Assembly: GCA_037043235.1 (NCBI GenBank)
Contig: JAWRVZ010000004.1
Location: 5,516,001-5,580,000 of the forward strand
Length of the DNA: 64,000 nucleotides
Reading direction: 5' to 3'
DNA from: Rhodeus uyekii
Lineage: Eukaryota > Chordata > Actinopteri > Cypriniformes > Acheilognathidae
In this document: positions 23,031 through 36,490 of the stretch, piece by piece
Numbering within the stretch: the first letter of the stretch is position 1
Layout of the letters: each line of letters starts with the position of its first letter
Translations under genes and position numbers: made by a program
Notes under the pieces: generated by a model
Databases searched by the model: none
Told to the model about the DNA's origin: nothing
Seen by the model: only the letters and a program-made list of their open reading frames with translations

Positions 23031-25044
23031 AAATGACAAAAACTATGTGAGAAACCACAGTGAAGTTCACAGCAAAAACCACAGTGTGCAAGTCCAATTT
23101 GCTGCTCAGTTTCTTTTTTGGAAGGTTGTTCGCATGATCTTTTAAAGAAATGGCTTGACAAGCAGAGTTTTCTTTCCTGTGCAGAAGTATTTCCTTTTTT
23201 TCACAGGAAGTTGGGGCAGAACATAATGAAGGGGTCTTTAAAAAAAAAAATAGTTAATAGACTTTATAAATAATCATACCTATAGATAGTATGCATATAT
23301 ATGAGCTCAAAGCTAACAAATGGATACAAAAAAAATGTAAACACCATCAAACACTAGTTAGGGAACGATTCTAAATAGACTGTTCACGCCAAAAAAACTA
23401 AAATAAGATCTTTATTCAATCTTTTGCCATTCACATGTCAGTAATTAAGAAAAATAAAATGATTTGGACCACATTCAGCCAAGGTTGACTGTTTCTTACT
23501 AAACAGTCAACCGACCTGCACAGTTCAATTATTAAATGTAATTTTCTACACAAGTGTGTGAGACTACAGTCAAATGCATCTCAATAAATATTAGAAAAAT
23601 GAGGTATGAAAGCTCTGAAAGGTGTTGACTAATGTAACTAATGGAATGTATTAAAGTACCAAGGTGTGCCTTAAGATCTTTCCTAACCTAAATAATTAGT
23701 CAATAATGAAAAGGTTAAATACAACAGCAAGAAGAGCTTTCATGTCCTCATGTAGAGTCATAAATGTAGTCCCCTCATTAGTCATAACCCATCTGCAACA
23801 TGCAAGTAGCAATTATGAGTCCTAAAAGTGCTTTTAAAGAAAGTGCAAAACCATGTGCAAGACGTTTAAGCGAAGACCCTCTTCAATAACTCTTGTCACA
23901 GCTGGCCACTTTAAAACTGGACCCTGCAAAGTACAGTTTAATGGACACCTGCTTTCCAATTCACCTGCTTTCACTTTCTGTTATGGTCATAAATCTGAAT
24001 AACTAAATAATAACCTGCACTTAAACATATTTCGAGTGCTTTTTAACTCTGATCGCCAAAAGTTTGGACTTTCATAAGAGCGACGTTTCCGTAAAGCGGC
24101 ATAAAAATGAGAAAATCAATATTCAAGAGGAAATAATCATACATTTTGGGTTCGTTCATATGCAATATGAGGCATTAATGCATTACAACTCATAAAAGTT
24201 TGTCGGAAGAGCAAGTTGTTTTGTTTGTTATGTTTAATTCATGTCATCAATATGGAGCAGAACCACTGTCACCACACTGACTTTCAAATCGGTGATCTCT
24301 GAACTAACGTGAAATTGTGTAGTTGGAAAAATGACAAGAGATGGATTTCCATAAGTCTCATAAGCACAACTGACTATGTAAATAGGGCTGATTTCTTTAT
24401 GGGGGTGGGGGAAAATAGTTCGGCTCTCCATTTACATTATCAAATGACACAATTTACATTCACGTTTTCCATTTACTATCAATCAGTAACGTACAGTTTT
24501 ACAAGCGGGCAAAACTGTTAGACGCTCTAAAACATTGTCTGGCTGAGCCAGTAGGAATAGACTTTGCAGAAGCTCCATTAAACTCAAAACAAATGAACTA
24601 ATACATGTCTCAAATTTGTCAACAACGTTTGATGTGAAATACATTTAGATGCACTCCAAAGATACAGCATGTGGGTTCATGTTTGTCGAGCACTTGTTTC
24701 AGAGACAATATGCTAATAAGCACTAATACAGCATGCCATGCGCCACAAACGGATGCTTTTTGTGACTGAAGGTCATGATTATACATATATGAACGTTTAC
24801 TGTAAACAGCAGGGTTGTGAACATAGACTGGCACTGTGACGTGGGCAGTGTCATGGCTTGTTTGTTTTGTTTACACATCACACAGGAAGTGAAGGCTGTG
24901 AGACATGGATCAAAAACAACTCTGGTGGTATACTAGTTAAACTGTGTAGACGTAGAATTCAGATTAGCTAAAACTGACCTTGTTCACATGCTGACAGAAC
25001 GTCAAAAGGCATCTAAAATGAGGCCTTTACAAAAGAGGTGTATT
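23031..25044. other. Non-coding spacer, one possible transposon crumb
   Basis: GCATCTCAATAAATATTAGA at 23,577-23,596 resembles the end of another common mariner-type fish element, but nothing else of it is visible nearby. From 23,950 to 24,520 the DNA is unique-looking and mixed, with no frame or motif cluster strong enough to call. Confidence 0.4.
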
Positions 25045-25052
25045 GCCTAGAT

Positions 25053-25584
25053 CAGGGGTCGGCAACCCGCGGCTCCGGAGCCGCATGCGGCTCTTTCACC
25101 CCTGTGCTGCGGCTCTTTCATCCCATACACGTAAATTGTAGCAGCGGTCCCGCTGTGAAAAGGGCCATGTGAGAGGAATAAGAGCGCTGTTTCAGGGGAC
25201 TTTTATTCTGAAACTACGACGCGCATTAGTTCAGAAAGTTAAGCGGTTCAGTTCAGAGTGAATCATATATCACTCACCGCGGCAGATATCAGTTAACTTT
25301 TACACATGAGCGCTGGAGAAAAGCCAATAACTTGGTTAACAGCCTCGGAACGAGTGCCTATTGTGCGTTTTGTGCGTCTTAGGAGAGTGAGTTCACAATT
25401 ACCACTATGTTTGCTTATGCACATACTCGTCTTTGTTATGACGCATTTATTGAAGTGCTATAGCCCGATGCTAATTTAGCTGTGCTTCATTTTCTGTGTT
25501 TACATTTTTATCTGCTATGTTCAGATAAAGTAATAATAATGACGGTAATTGTGTTCATGTATTAGGGGAGAAGCCAATAGTTTG

Positions 25585-25625
<41 letters not shown>

Positions 25626-25795
25626 AATTCTGTTAAGAGAATCTTGTTTTATCTGTCACAGTAAACCCCCCCTCAACAGAATGATCGCTCCGTATCGCTT
25701 CATATATAAACCTTAGGTTGCGGCTCCGGACATATTTGAAAAAAATTTTTTTTGTTAAATATGGCTCTTTCAACATTAAAGGTTGCCGACCCCTG
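25053..25795. mobile_element. Non-autonomous hAT element with perfect ends and target-site duplication
   Basis: A 743-bp element with a perfect 15-bp terminal inverted repeat CAGGGGTCGGCAACC (25053-25067 and inverse at 25781-25795). It is flanked by an identical 8-bp duplication GCCTAGAT (25045-25052 and 25796-25803), the hallmark of hAT transposition. Subterminal GCGGCTC and GGCTCTTT words repeat near both ends. The interior has CpGs, a (TA)n(TG)n microsatellite at 25588-25626 and no transposase frame, so movement would need a transposase in trans. The undamaged ends and duplication suggest a comparatively recent insertion. Confidence 0.93.
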
Positions 25796-25803
25796 GCCTA
25801 GAT

Positions 25804-27085
25804 AATTAATGTCAATATATTAGGTAAGAATTAAAGATTTTCAAAAAACAATCAGAATTTATTAAAATCGGCAAATAACAATAACTATATAAATAGAAAT
25901 GAGAATTTATCTATCCATCCATTAAATCAGCAGATTAAAACCAAAATGTTACATAAATATTAAATCAAGTGGCTTTTATCTTGAAGAATTGCATAAATGC
26001 ATTTGAAGGGAATTAAATATTGGCAATTTAGCATTCATTTTAAATAAACTGCATTAGGTAGGAATTAAATATTAAAAGTGGCATTTATTTTCATTAAGTG
26101 AGTGATAACATTTCATGAAACATTTGTGTTGGAATTGCCGTTCAGCAAAAAGAGTAAACTTGTACACAAAACTAAATATGCATATTTATGAATTGTACTG
26201 ATGCTGGGAAAAACTGAGGGGAACTGACTAAAATGACTTCGGGATCAAATGGTTTAACGTCATTACAAGAATGGTGCATAAAAAGTGCAGTTTTGAGTAA
26301 CACATCTTTTGCTTCCAAATGCCATTTGGTTTCATATTTAGTTATCTACTGCAATAAATTTAGAAGTGTGGCGAGAATGTCCAAATGCGTTTTCAGGCAC
26401 ACAAATACACTTAAAACAATAAGACGTACCGTTCAGCATCCACAGGGCTGGACCACTGCACGCTCCTATCTACAGAATAGACAGCAGGTAGAAAGACTGG
26501 TGGAAGAGAGAAGGACATACAGGGAAAAACATCAGTAAGAAATGAGGAAATCTACTGAAACTTTGAATCATTAGAGACTGGTGCTCCACATCCAGTTCCC
26601 AAAAAAAACTGGTGTGGATTTTGTGCTAATTATCCAGTGATATTGTGATAGCTTTATCTCCAGACAAATCAAATGGAGTTTTCTTTGCGGAGAAGAACAA
26701 GGTAACGAGGGAGGGCACACGGAGAGAGGTCACTTTGAAATTGTTCATTAACCGCATCCGTCGAGTTTATTTTCACTCCGTGTTTAAATAACGTCGCCAT
26801 ACATTTTTAGCATCTTAAAATGGCTAAATTCCCTTGATTAAACAAATAATAGCACATTTAAGAAAACTGTAATTGGGTTCAAATTGATTCGAGCGGATGC
26901 TCTAATTGCATTTAAACACTCTTCCTCCCTAACCCTGGATTCACAGCTTCTTAATTACTGGCCCTCTACACACAAATCCCTCCGGCAGCAAGGTGGAAAA
27001 ATAAAAATAGTGCGAGTTTTACGGCACATTGTTAAACTGACCTATAAACTTTTTTTTATTCAATATAAATGAAGGCCCAGTGGAG
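25804..27085. other. AT-rich non-coding spacer
   Basis: No repeat family recognised. A 101-codon plus-strand frame at 26,233-26,538 is unlike any protein I know. 26,630-26,800 is more complex, with some CpGs. Confidence 0.4.
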
Positions 27086-29010
27086 GCTGGGAGGGTGAGG
27101 TGTTGAGGGAGTTCTACTAAACTCAGATTAGCCCAATCCCCTCTGGACTCCAATCCTGTCACTCATCTTCACCGACTTTCTCCCTCAAGTCCGTCCCTCA
27201 CTTTTTCACCACTGAGGGGAGGGAGAGGCAGAAATGTGTTTCCTGAGAGAGGTGGAAAAGGCACATCCTGATTAGAAGAACGGCAGCCCGCCTGGCCAGA
27301 GTGGCCGCCGCTGGTGTCTGTCTTGCAGAGGCAGCAGAAGTTGCACATGCCAACTCAAACAGGGCTTTCTTTCACACTGGGAGCTTGAGTATGTGTGTGT
27401 GCGTGCGTGTGTGTGCGCCTGCGGTGGCCTTCCTGAGGGCGCGCTGCAGCTGGAGCTCTCTGAATAAAGGTAACGGGCGAAAAGTCAATGCTACTGTAAA
27501 CTCTCCACCCTCCCCAGTCTTTCACCAGGACGTTGCGTATCAAAAGAAGAAAGGACCCCACCTAAAAACACCAGCATTGTTTTTTTGTTTCTCCCTGCAA
27601 TGCCTTCCCACGAATTACAAAGGAAAAACTTTGTAAAGAGGGCAAGCGCTCGCTTTATTCCTGGGCCTGTGATCGTGCCAAACAAAATGCCAGGAGAGAA
27701 AGTGACATTCAGTGTTGGTTTTAAAAAAACTGGAAAAAAAACAGCAGTTAAAAGTGATTAGACTCTTTATTTCATTGTTATGAGCTTGACACCAGAGAGG
27801 AAACCAGAACAATCCATTCAACCATGTTTTCCTTTTTTTTCCTCCCTTTTTCTTGCTCTCTGAATTTAGAAACACTAATTAGTTTTGCTCTCATAAACCC
27901 AACCTGAAAACGGCCAATTAGATAGTGTGAAGCAGGAGACGTGCAGAAGAAACAAGTGCTTGAAGGGAGAAAAAAAAAAAAGACGACGACTAAAAACCTC
28001 ATCATCCTTCAATTACAGCTTTACATGCATCGCAACGGAGGAGAAGAAAAACATTTCACACTTTCTGTGCAGAACATATGCAGGTTAGGCGTTGAAGCCT
28101 TTACAGACTGGAAAAGGCTACGCGGACGCAAGGCAACATAACGGTGTTATGTAAATGAAACACGATAATGCTTCATCTGTATTGGTTGTTAGTCAAGTCT
28201 CTTGGGGTGCATTGAGGTCACCACACTAACCGAACCACCTGGCTAACCACAGCAGCAGCTGGGCTTTAGTGTAGAGACCAGCCTGACCAACGCGTTCCCC
28301 TAAACCACCAGCATTAATCTGATATAGCAATTCCCCGTTTCAAGGGTACCTTCACACAAATGAAGCAAAAAAAGGCTGCTTTTGTTTTCAAAAATGGGCC
28401 GTTTCAGTTTTCGTGCCAGGTGGCTTATTTTCATACAGAGGACGTCATAAAATTAATGATAAACTTGAGCAAAATTGTCTTCAGGAATTTTAGGGGCCGG
28501 TCCCTTGAGTTGACCTGGGCGAGTCTTTCATCAGTGTCAGAGCGAAGACTGATGGCCTGTCAAAAGAAAAGCCCTCCTCCATTTCTGGCCAGCTCCTGGG
28601 CTGGGCAACGCGGCTAAAAAAAGGGGTCTGGGCGAAGCGGCGCTCAACGTTTTTTGCCGCGAATGAATTCTCAGATGCCGGGGTCGCTGCCAACGTCCTT
28701 GCAGCCAACGGCTGAGAGGGCAGAAGAGTTCATGCTAACTGCAGCTTGGACCTGCGCTGAACATCTGCTCATGAATGAGCCGGACGCCTACTAAAAAAGT
28801 GCTGCGGCACTACGAGGGCCGGGTGATGTAAAAAAAAAATATTCAACGCTCTCTTTCTCCTGGCACGCTTGTTTGGAGTCTATTCTCCCGAGTCCGACTC
28901 TGCGGAATCATATTAAGAGAATCTGTGAGTACGCCACAGAGTTTATCTGAAAGAACAGCTGGTGTTGAAAAGGGATCTGCTGCTTCAAGAGAGCTCTGGG
29001 ATTTTCGCAC
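27086..29010. promoter_or_regulatory. Large GC-richer block, candidate regulatory cluster
   Basis: The most GC-rich part of the proposed intron outside the promoter. It has CpG-bearing words such as AGTGGCCGCCGCTGG (27,300), GGCGCGCTGCAGC (27,437), CTGGGCAACGCGGC (28,600), GGGCGAAGCGGCGCTCAACG (28,631) and TGAGCCGGACGCC (28,776), separated by ordinary AT-rich DNA. Frames are open on both strands but none resembles a known protein. It could be several conserved elements or an unmethylated island with an alternative promoter. Conservation and chromatin data would decide. Confidence 0.35.
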
Positions 29011-31394
29011 GGAGATCTCCCGTCATGTACGCCGTTTGTCCTTGAAGGTAGAAAAGGGTTAAACATCCAAGTAATATGCTGGGAGAAGTGGATACATTTA
29101 GCAGATTACTGTAACTCTGACGGAGTGATGATAATGAAGATCATGAGACAATTGAAAGGACAAACAGGGTCAAACTGTGTTAGAGTGTCAATATAGGTCA
29201 ACACCCATTTGGTTTACTTTTTTTAATGCTTTTATAGTTTATGCTTAAAACAAGACATGTCCGATGAGGTTTAAAAAAAAAAAATAAAAATACTGACAAA
29301 GAGTTCATTTTTTGCTAGTTGGGCAACAAGCAATATAGCTAAAAGCCTTCTGGAATCTCAATATTTATGCATTTGTTCAAAACCAGCTTAAAAATGGTGA
29401 TTTTATTCATATTTTTTTCCTCCTGCGGAACATTAAATTGCAGCCTCGACAATAAATTACAGACAAGTAGACTTAAAATGGTTAATGCAAGTAGTACAAT
29501 AAAAGTCAAGTTAAAATAGATCTAGACCGTCATCCACTGAATGGAAACAAAATGTATCTTTCTAGGCTATTTGTAGTAATGTAGTAATAAAAGTGCAAAA
29601 CATCAGTGAAAAAAAATCATTGACGTTTGACTTGGGTCAATAAATAAGATGAAGCCATTTAAATATCTCAGTCTTCCTCGACAGCCACAAGACAAACACC
29701 ATGACAAAAAGTCTCTTTAGGTTTCTTTAAGAAACATTATGATCAAACACGCCTCAAAATATATATAAAAAAAATTTCACTGTAATATATACAATTAGCA
29801 TTTACATTTTTGCACACCAGCCACTGCTTCCAAAGATACTAGCCACTCAACATTTTCACATTGATACTTTGGGGACAAACTGCCATAAATATTTAATATC
29901 TCATAATTTGGCAGCAGGTAAATGCGGTCACTGTGAGACCTGACACAAGGATCCAATATTCTGCAACATGCGCTTTCTTTCTACACTTTCCGTTCACTTA
30001 AAACATAACAGTGTTCATATGAATAATTGCCAAAACCGTTGTTTTGACTGTTTAGTGTATATCTGACTGTTTAAGTGCAATAAACAGCAAAAACTAACTC
30101 AATTTAGTACTGAGAGGTGCACTTTGGGTCTATCTGCAGAAGTGAGTAAAATTATGCGCAATACGCACAATGCCATGTGAAATTCAAGCTCTATAACACC
30201 AACAATATTCATCTGAAGCAAAGGAAACGAGTGAGTGAGCGGAGGCAGGTGTGTGTGTGTGTGTGTCACTGTCAGAGAGATGAGAAAGCGCAGAGCAGGA
30301 AAATGAGTATTGGAAGGCATTCATATTATTCAGCATCAACATGCATTTAAAAGTCATTAATTTTGACAATACTTTATTGCATGTAGTTTATTATTACAGA
30401 TAAAAATGTACACATTTTAGATATAGCAATAATGCAATGGTAATTTTATATGTCTGTAAAGTACAGTATAACGGTGGTTACTGTCCTAGGTAGAAAAAAA
30501 AAGCCTGAAAACGGTCTTTCAAATTTTGCAAAAGGCCCAAAAATGCCCAGAAGAATGTCTGAGTTTAAAGACAAACTGTCCCGCCCCAACATCACGGTGC
30601 CCTCTCTCCAACCCTGCAATTACCAGGTACAGATAATCCTAGTCTCCACTTTACTTTTTAAGACAAGCTAAATATTTGATTTACATAATCACCCAAGCCT
30701 TTATACCTACAGGAGAGTCAGAGGTTTTCTTTGGAAACATATCACTGTGAGTAATAGCAGGAGTTTAAGGAAGTGGTCAAACTGAAATAACCGATTACAT
30801 CACATTCAGCAATTTCGCTTCTGTCTCAGGGCAGTATATGAGCCATAAACATTTTGTTTGTGTACAGTGTGCTGTGGTAGAATGCGGAACGGAGCCTACG
30901 ATGTTTGGTTTCCATGTTCGCAGATGGTTCCATGTGCAGTGGAACCTTTTAGAGGCATCAGCTAAAAAACTGGGGAAGCATTAAAATAGTTATTACACAT
31001 TATGTGTTTCCGATTGGAATGTTCCAACTTACTTGAGGGACTGGAGAACAAACATTGCAACTTTGTCATACAGTAATGTTTGTGGTGCTTTTAATATGCA
31101 AATAGTCTGACACCTTTTTTTTTTAATGCACAGCTGTGATTTTTGTTATGCAGCTTCAGATCCGTTTCAATCAAAAAGCCCCTTTTAGTACAACATCAGA
31201 TGTTTTCTCAAAATAGGTGACGTTGCACTGGTTTGATGCGCTTACTAGACCACAATTTATTACCAAATACACCTGCTAGACAATACAATTTTCTCCAAAA
31301 GAGAATTTAGTTTAATAATTTTCTGAATACAATTACCAATGCAAATCTTGCTATAATACACAAAACAATTGTTTGATTCACTGTCAGGCCACAG
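29011..31394. other. Non-coding spacer, one unproven frame
   Basis: AT-rich, with a (TG)n tract at about 30,248-30,266. A plus-strand frame around 30,540-30,628 reads RMSEFKDKLSRPNITVPS and ends at CCAG|GTACAG, a possible donor. No pyrimidine tract precedes it and I recognise no protein, so it is not called as an exon. Confidence 0.35.
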
Positions 31395-31600
31395 CTAAAG
31401 TGAAAGTTCACCCAAAAAAGTGGGATCATCATTTACCTGTCCTCATGCACCGTAAGCCTGTATGCATTTCTTTCTTCAGTGAATCACAAAATAAAAAATT
31501 ATGAAGTGTGTTTTTGTCCACAAAGTTCAATTGTGTCTCATGTTGTTTTGAAAGTAATGCAAGTTTGGAACAACATGAGGGCCATTAAATGAACTCTCTC
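31395..31600. repeat. Palindromic MITE-like repeat, internally deleted copy
   Basis: Begins AGTTCACCCAAAAAAGTGGG then ATCATTTACCTGTCCTCATG and ends AGTTTGGAACAACATGAGGG, the two ends of the common palindromic cyprinid repeat, joined across a short centre. Confidence 0.75.
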
Positions 31601-34600
31601 TCTTTAAGTGGCTGCTAAGATGTTCTGAGCAGTTGTTATTGCTAGGTGAAAAGAACTTTGCAACTTCTCAGACCACGATATGGCTGGCTACAGCCTTAAA
31701 AAACATTTTAATATAAAACAACTGGCATACAAATTCAATATTATTGTGTTATTAAACGTCAGCACTGAGGTGAACGTTCAATAAGACATCCTATCAGATT
31801 GAGAACTGTGTTTTATCTTTTTAATACATCTAAATGTGTCAGTAGTAGGGAGCGGGAGAGAGGGAAAAATTGGTAAATATGACTGCTTAAATTTAATGCA
31901 AACATTGTTGACACGTAATGTAATTTAAGTTGGGTAGTGTGAATGAAAGCCCAGCAGGGGTAATAATACCCTCCTAATGAGAATCCTCGCTCGCTGTAGA
32001 CCTTGCTGAGATAGCCATAATGCATGGCTCTTCTTTTTTAATAAAATAATTGTTACAGTTATTAAAGATGAATCTCATCAGAAGCAGGATGACAAAATAA
32101 TTCATTACCAAAAGCATGGCTTTAAATAGCTGCAAATTAAATTTCCCACAGAAAATATGCCTGTAGATGAATGGGATCGTTATTTCATAAATATTGGATT
32201 CAGTGTGCCCTTGGAAGACCAAAAAAAAAACACATCTGAACAGCCATTTAAAAAGTTCACTGTGAAACGCAGTTAATAAATGACTCTAAAACCACAAATA
32301 ATTCTTACCACATTTGTTAATTTGACAACGGGAAAAAAAAAAGTGAATCAAGTTTAAAGGTCTGGGTCGGCGTGATTCAAGGTTTGATAACGGGGTGCTT
32401 AATACGGATACCGCCAACGTATAATTACTCCGATTATTTAGAGTTCCTGCTGTTTACTAAAGGCGTAGAAACTTCCCAGCAAGCACTTGGCATCTCCTGT
32501 CCTCTCACACACACACAAACACACTCACACACAGCAGGATGTAAAGAGGAAAGCTTTATTAAGATCCTGCAGCCATAAAAGAGCGGGGTGACTAACCGGC
32601 TGCATTAGCGTCTAAAAGCCAAAGTTATTTAAACCCAATAAAACACTAATACATTGTTTGAGTGGAAGTTACAGTGAAGTTATCTTCACCTTAATAACAT
32701 CACGGCCAGCCTGATGTTGTTTAGATCAATAAAGCCCATTACAAGAACAGGCCTCAACATAGATAACAGTGCCCAAGCACAGTGATGTAACACTCTATGG
32801 CATCTCAAAGAAGAAAGGAACCTTCTATTAAATAAAAAGGCCAATGGAAGGCTAATCATAAGGCATGGTAATCTGATAAGAGGTGAGTGAGAGTGTTTTT
32901 AATACGTGCTGCATTTGAATACACTGGGACGGTGGTTTGTGGGAGCCGTGTGGATGGTGAAGTGACATGTGAGGTGGCATCTGTTAAGATTACGACCCTT
33001 CTTGGCCCCACCAGGCCTTGCCCATTCCCCCTCCGCACCCCCGCCTTATTCTGTCAGATACTCTGTCTTAGCTTGAACTCCATTTCTTATGAAATTGACG
33101 GAGATATTGCATTTTCCCAAACTTGGTTCCATTGGCAAAATGAACAGCACTGTCAACCTTAAACTCAACCAATAGCTTGAGCCTTAAATTTACAAACGAC
33201 GTTTCTGCCTCAGTAAAAAAATAAAAACGTATTGAATTAAATAAAAGGTCATTGTAAGATAATTCTTAAAAAAGGTACACTATGTAACATTTGGCCCTCT
33301 AGAGTTAAAAAAAAACTGCATGCATTTTGTTTGAAGAACATGGTTTTGGTTGTGCTTTGGCTCTGCGAATGAATGTGGTTAACCTACTGCTCATAAAAAC
33401 ATTCATACTAGGCTTAAGAGATATAACCAATTTGGAAGGAAAGGATCTGACTCCCTGAAGACATTACTGCAGCCATGAACTCTTTCCTCATCAGTGTCTA
33501 CTTTTTTTTTTCTTTATTTAAGTTTCCAGCCACTGCCAGTATTTTTGATCATTTTCGCAATTTAGCGGCCTCCTGAATATTTTGTTGCTTGAATATCTGA
33601 ACATGCAATATCAAAAGAAAGAAAAACACCCATTTTCTGATGTCATGTATTCTTTATCAATACTAAAATGTAAGCACTGCTTTTATCGCTTGTTATTGCC
33701 TCTTTTTGTTCGGGTTTTGATCCGAAGATTCTCTACCTTTCAGATGCATAATAGCGCCCCGTACAGTCTAACAGTGAAAACACAGAGGATACTTTACAAT
33801 AAGATCCGACAGAGAGCTACAGTGTATATGGTAATTTATTCATTTATTTAATAAAATACCTCACTAACCTATTCAGTAATAAAAACACTATCTTACTGTC
33901 GCTTTCACAACATGTCGAAGATGGGAGAACTGAGGGATTTAAAAAGCCATGCCAATATGGATTTACGTTTTATTATGAGCTCCATCACATTCTTCTCTAT
34001 TCTGCTTTTTTTTCCTTTTTTTGTTTTTTAGGCGATTCCCTGGAGGCTCCACGTCAACCTTTCTCGCTAGGCCACTAACCTAGGCCACTCCCACATGCGT
34101 TACAGTAGCCAGAGCAACTTTTCTCTATTTACAGAAATGATGAGACAATGCAATATATTTACACAATGTCCTGTGAAAACCATCCTGCTAGGTCTATAGT
34201 ATAAATACGTATAATGGGATGGCTTACCATAGTGAATTAGGGTAAGACAAGACGCTTTTTATGTAGGACTGATGATGTATTGACATTTAAATGTAAACAG
34301 TTACAGTATTTCGTCATAAGAAACAATTTTTTTTTTAAATCACATTGTGTGATATAAATGTCACAGAAATGTTTGTACTCTAAGGCAGAAAAACTTTTAA
34401 ATTCTCAAATCATCTGGAAATATATACATTTTAAAGATTAAATGAGACATCAAGTTGAAATCAATTTAGAGACTATCCATATGTGATGTGATCCATATTC
34501 TCTAGTTATATGTTAGTGTTTGCCATTTGAACAAGGGCCTTGGTTCTGTGCTAGTCCACAAGGTGATGCTGTGACATCTCGCCATAACGTCTGACATAAC

Positions 34601-35519
34601 ACACAGAAACGCATATTTCAACAGATATAAAACCAAATAAATTCCGTTGTATTGTACACAAAATACCAAAATATCTACCATACCAATGTGGTGCAGTAAT
34701 AGTCGATAATGCTATCATCACAGGAATGGTAAAACAATGATATTTACCTTTCACAATGTCGAATTCAAACAGTCTTGGCCAGGACAGTTGGTTTTGTACA
34801 AAGATAAATCACACTAATCTTTTTTCAAGTTGCTTACCTAATTCTATTTCTCAAGCTTGACTCCAGACAGCCTTTCAGAAAATGGTTTTGGTCAACAGAC
34901 AGGAAGTGATAAATGGTTTTGAAAGGGAGAGCGATAGAATGCGTGTATGTGAGAGTTCATAACAGTGTGTTGTTTATGGGGAGAAATGCAAAAGCAGGCC
35001 TGAGGACTGCAGGTCTGACAGACACCCTTATACAAAACCACAGGAAAGACTGTTTTGATGTTACCTCTCACACCACACACTCTGTGATAAGAAGAAAGAA
35101 AAAGGAAAAAAGATCTGTAACACAGGGTTAAAAAAAAGTCCCTTCATGGGGGTTTCACTGCTGCGCGTTTCAGAAAAAGGGGCCCGTCGGCACACGGCGC
35201 AAACAATAAACATGTTGCGTGATCTTGGTGTAACGTCTACCATCCGTGATTGTTTTCAGTCTCTCGTCTCTTCGGAAACTTTCACACATCTTAATTGTGT
35301 TTGTTAAAAACTAGCATGTTCAATACACGCAACAAACTTTAGTTAGCATATTAAACAATAGCTAAATAAAATACACAGTTCTAGGTGTTTTGTTTTACTC
35401 TCTCTCCCTTTCTCTCTCTTATGACTTTTGTACCTGGGCTACTTTCAAAGAACAATAAAAAATTAAATAAAAACAGGGGCAGCAATTGTCAGAAATTTGA
35501 CATAAAAATACAGAAACAA
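31601..35519. other. Non-coding spacer with scattered complex islands
   Basis: A (CA)n patch lies at 32,505-32,535. 33,270-33,400 (TACACTATGTAACATTTGGC) may be a fragment of another dispersed fish repeat. A pyrimidine-rich run at 33,995-34,031 ending GTTTTTTAG mimics an acceptor but has no donor after it. 35,140-35,285 is CpG-bearing and non-repetitive. No gene recognised. Confidence 0.35.
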
Positions 35520-35700
35520 TGCGTTACTATGACTTCCATAGTACTCTTTTTTTTTTTAATACTATGGAAGTCAATGGGGACGATCAACTGTAAGGTTCAA
35601 ATATATTTTTTTGTGTTCAGCAGAGGAAAGAAATTCACAGGTTTTCAACACCGTAATGGTGAGTGAATTATGACAAATTTCAATTTTGGGTGATTTACCC
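35520..35700 (-). repeat. Right half of the palindromic MITE-like repeat, including its hairpin centre
   Basis: TGACTTCCATAGTA (35,530-35,543) and its exact inverse (35,560-35,573) form a 14-bp stem around a T-rich loop, the centre of this family. The right arm follows with GTGTTCAGCAGAGGAAAGAA, TAATGGTGAGTGAATTATGA and TTTTGGGTGA. The left arm is missing. Confidence 0.75.
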
Positions 35701-35940
35701 CTTGTGTATCCAATACGGCAAGGTAACATGCATTTATATTGTTAACAGGATTTACTATAGTATTTTTACAGTGAGTAAACTGGAGCAGATGACTCTTGCT
35801 TAAATTAATTCATCCAATTCATCACAACAATTAAAAATTCTTCTTTTGTTTCGCAACTGAGGCCCATTACGTTTACATGCAGATGTTTTTTATCTGACGA
35901 AAAAGCTAAAAACAATGACTAATTTAAAGTCTAGTTCAAA
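35701..35940. other. AT-rich spacer
   Basis: Nothing recognised. Confidence 0.4.
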
Positions 35941-36490
35941 ATGCAAGTTTAGTCGAGTTTTACTGCGTCTTGGTGTCTACGACTGAAATTTCCCCCTGCG
36001 TTTTTCTGCTTTTGTTTTTCCGTTAGCAAAATGTGACCCCACTAAAAGCCACAAAACGTCAGGGCATTCCAAGATCGGTGCCATGTCTCTTCGTTGTGGT
36101 ATGACTGGGCTGCCCACATATTGATTTACGCAACCCGAATTACCTTTCTGCCATCCCGGGGGACGACCAAAAAAATCTGCGCAAATTTGCTCAGCCACTC
36201 CGCATGCCGAGGACGAGTCGGTAACTTGAGATCGAGCTGGTCCAAATGGATGCCTGTGAAGGTGACGATAGACAATAATATCTCCACAGAGATGATCATT
36301 TTGACAGTGTAATATTACTGGACGATAAATATACAGCGGTGAGGAGGTGGAGAGAGGAGAAAAAAAAAAGAGAGGAAAGCTGCCGCCAGCTGAGTACGAA
36401 AGCATAAATAAGGTCTTTTACCTTCGTCAGTTATCCGTCTTTTGACACGCAAGCTGAGCACACTGTAATTAACACGGAAAGAGATAATGG
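35941..36490. promoter_or_regulatory. Candidate conserved regulatory block
   Basis: About 550 bases with many CpGs (GATTTACGCAACCCGAATTA, CATCCCGGGGGACGACC, CATGCCGAGGACGAGTCGG) in an AT-rich setting. A 142-codon minus-strand frame crosses it but shows no known domain, and the opposite strand is also open. At its right edge the minus strand has a weak exon-like segment (about 36,423-36,466) between ATTACAG and GAAG|GTAAAAG. Function is inferred. Confidence 0.3.

Noticed and set aside
23577..23600. GCATCTCAATAAATATTAGA as the end of a mariner-type element
   Set aside because: Only about 20 bases resemble the family end; no second end or interior sequence was found.
30450..30671. Plus-strand frame with RMSEFKDKLSRPNITVPS and a CCAG|GTACAG donor
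   Set aside because: There is no pyrimidine-rich acceptor before it and no recognisable protein; it would also be antisense to the better-supported exons.
33995..34100. Pyrimidine tract ending TTTTTTAG as a plus-strand splice acceptor
   Set aside because: No donor follows at a sensible distance and the frames behind it contain stops.
35530..35573. 14-bp hairpin as a possible microRNA precursor
   Set aside because: It is the known centre of a palindromic dispersed repeat and its stem is too short for a typical pre-miRNA.
35977..36405. 142-codon minus-strand frame, one of the longest in the window
   Set aside because: The opposite strand is also open, no domain is recognisable, and the stretch is a CpG-bearing block where long chance frames are expected.
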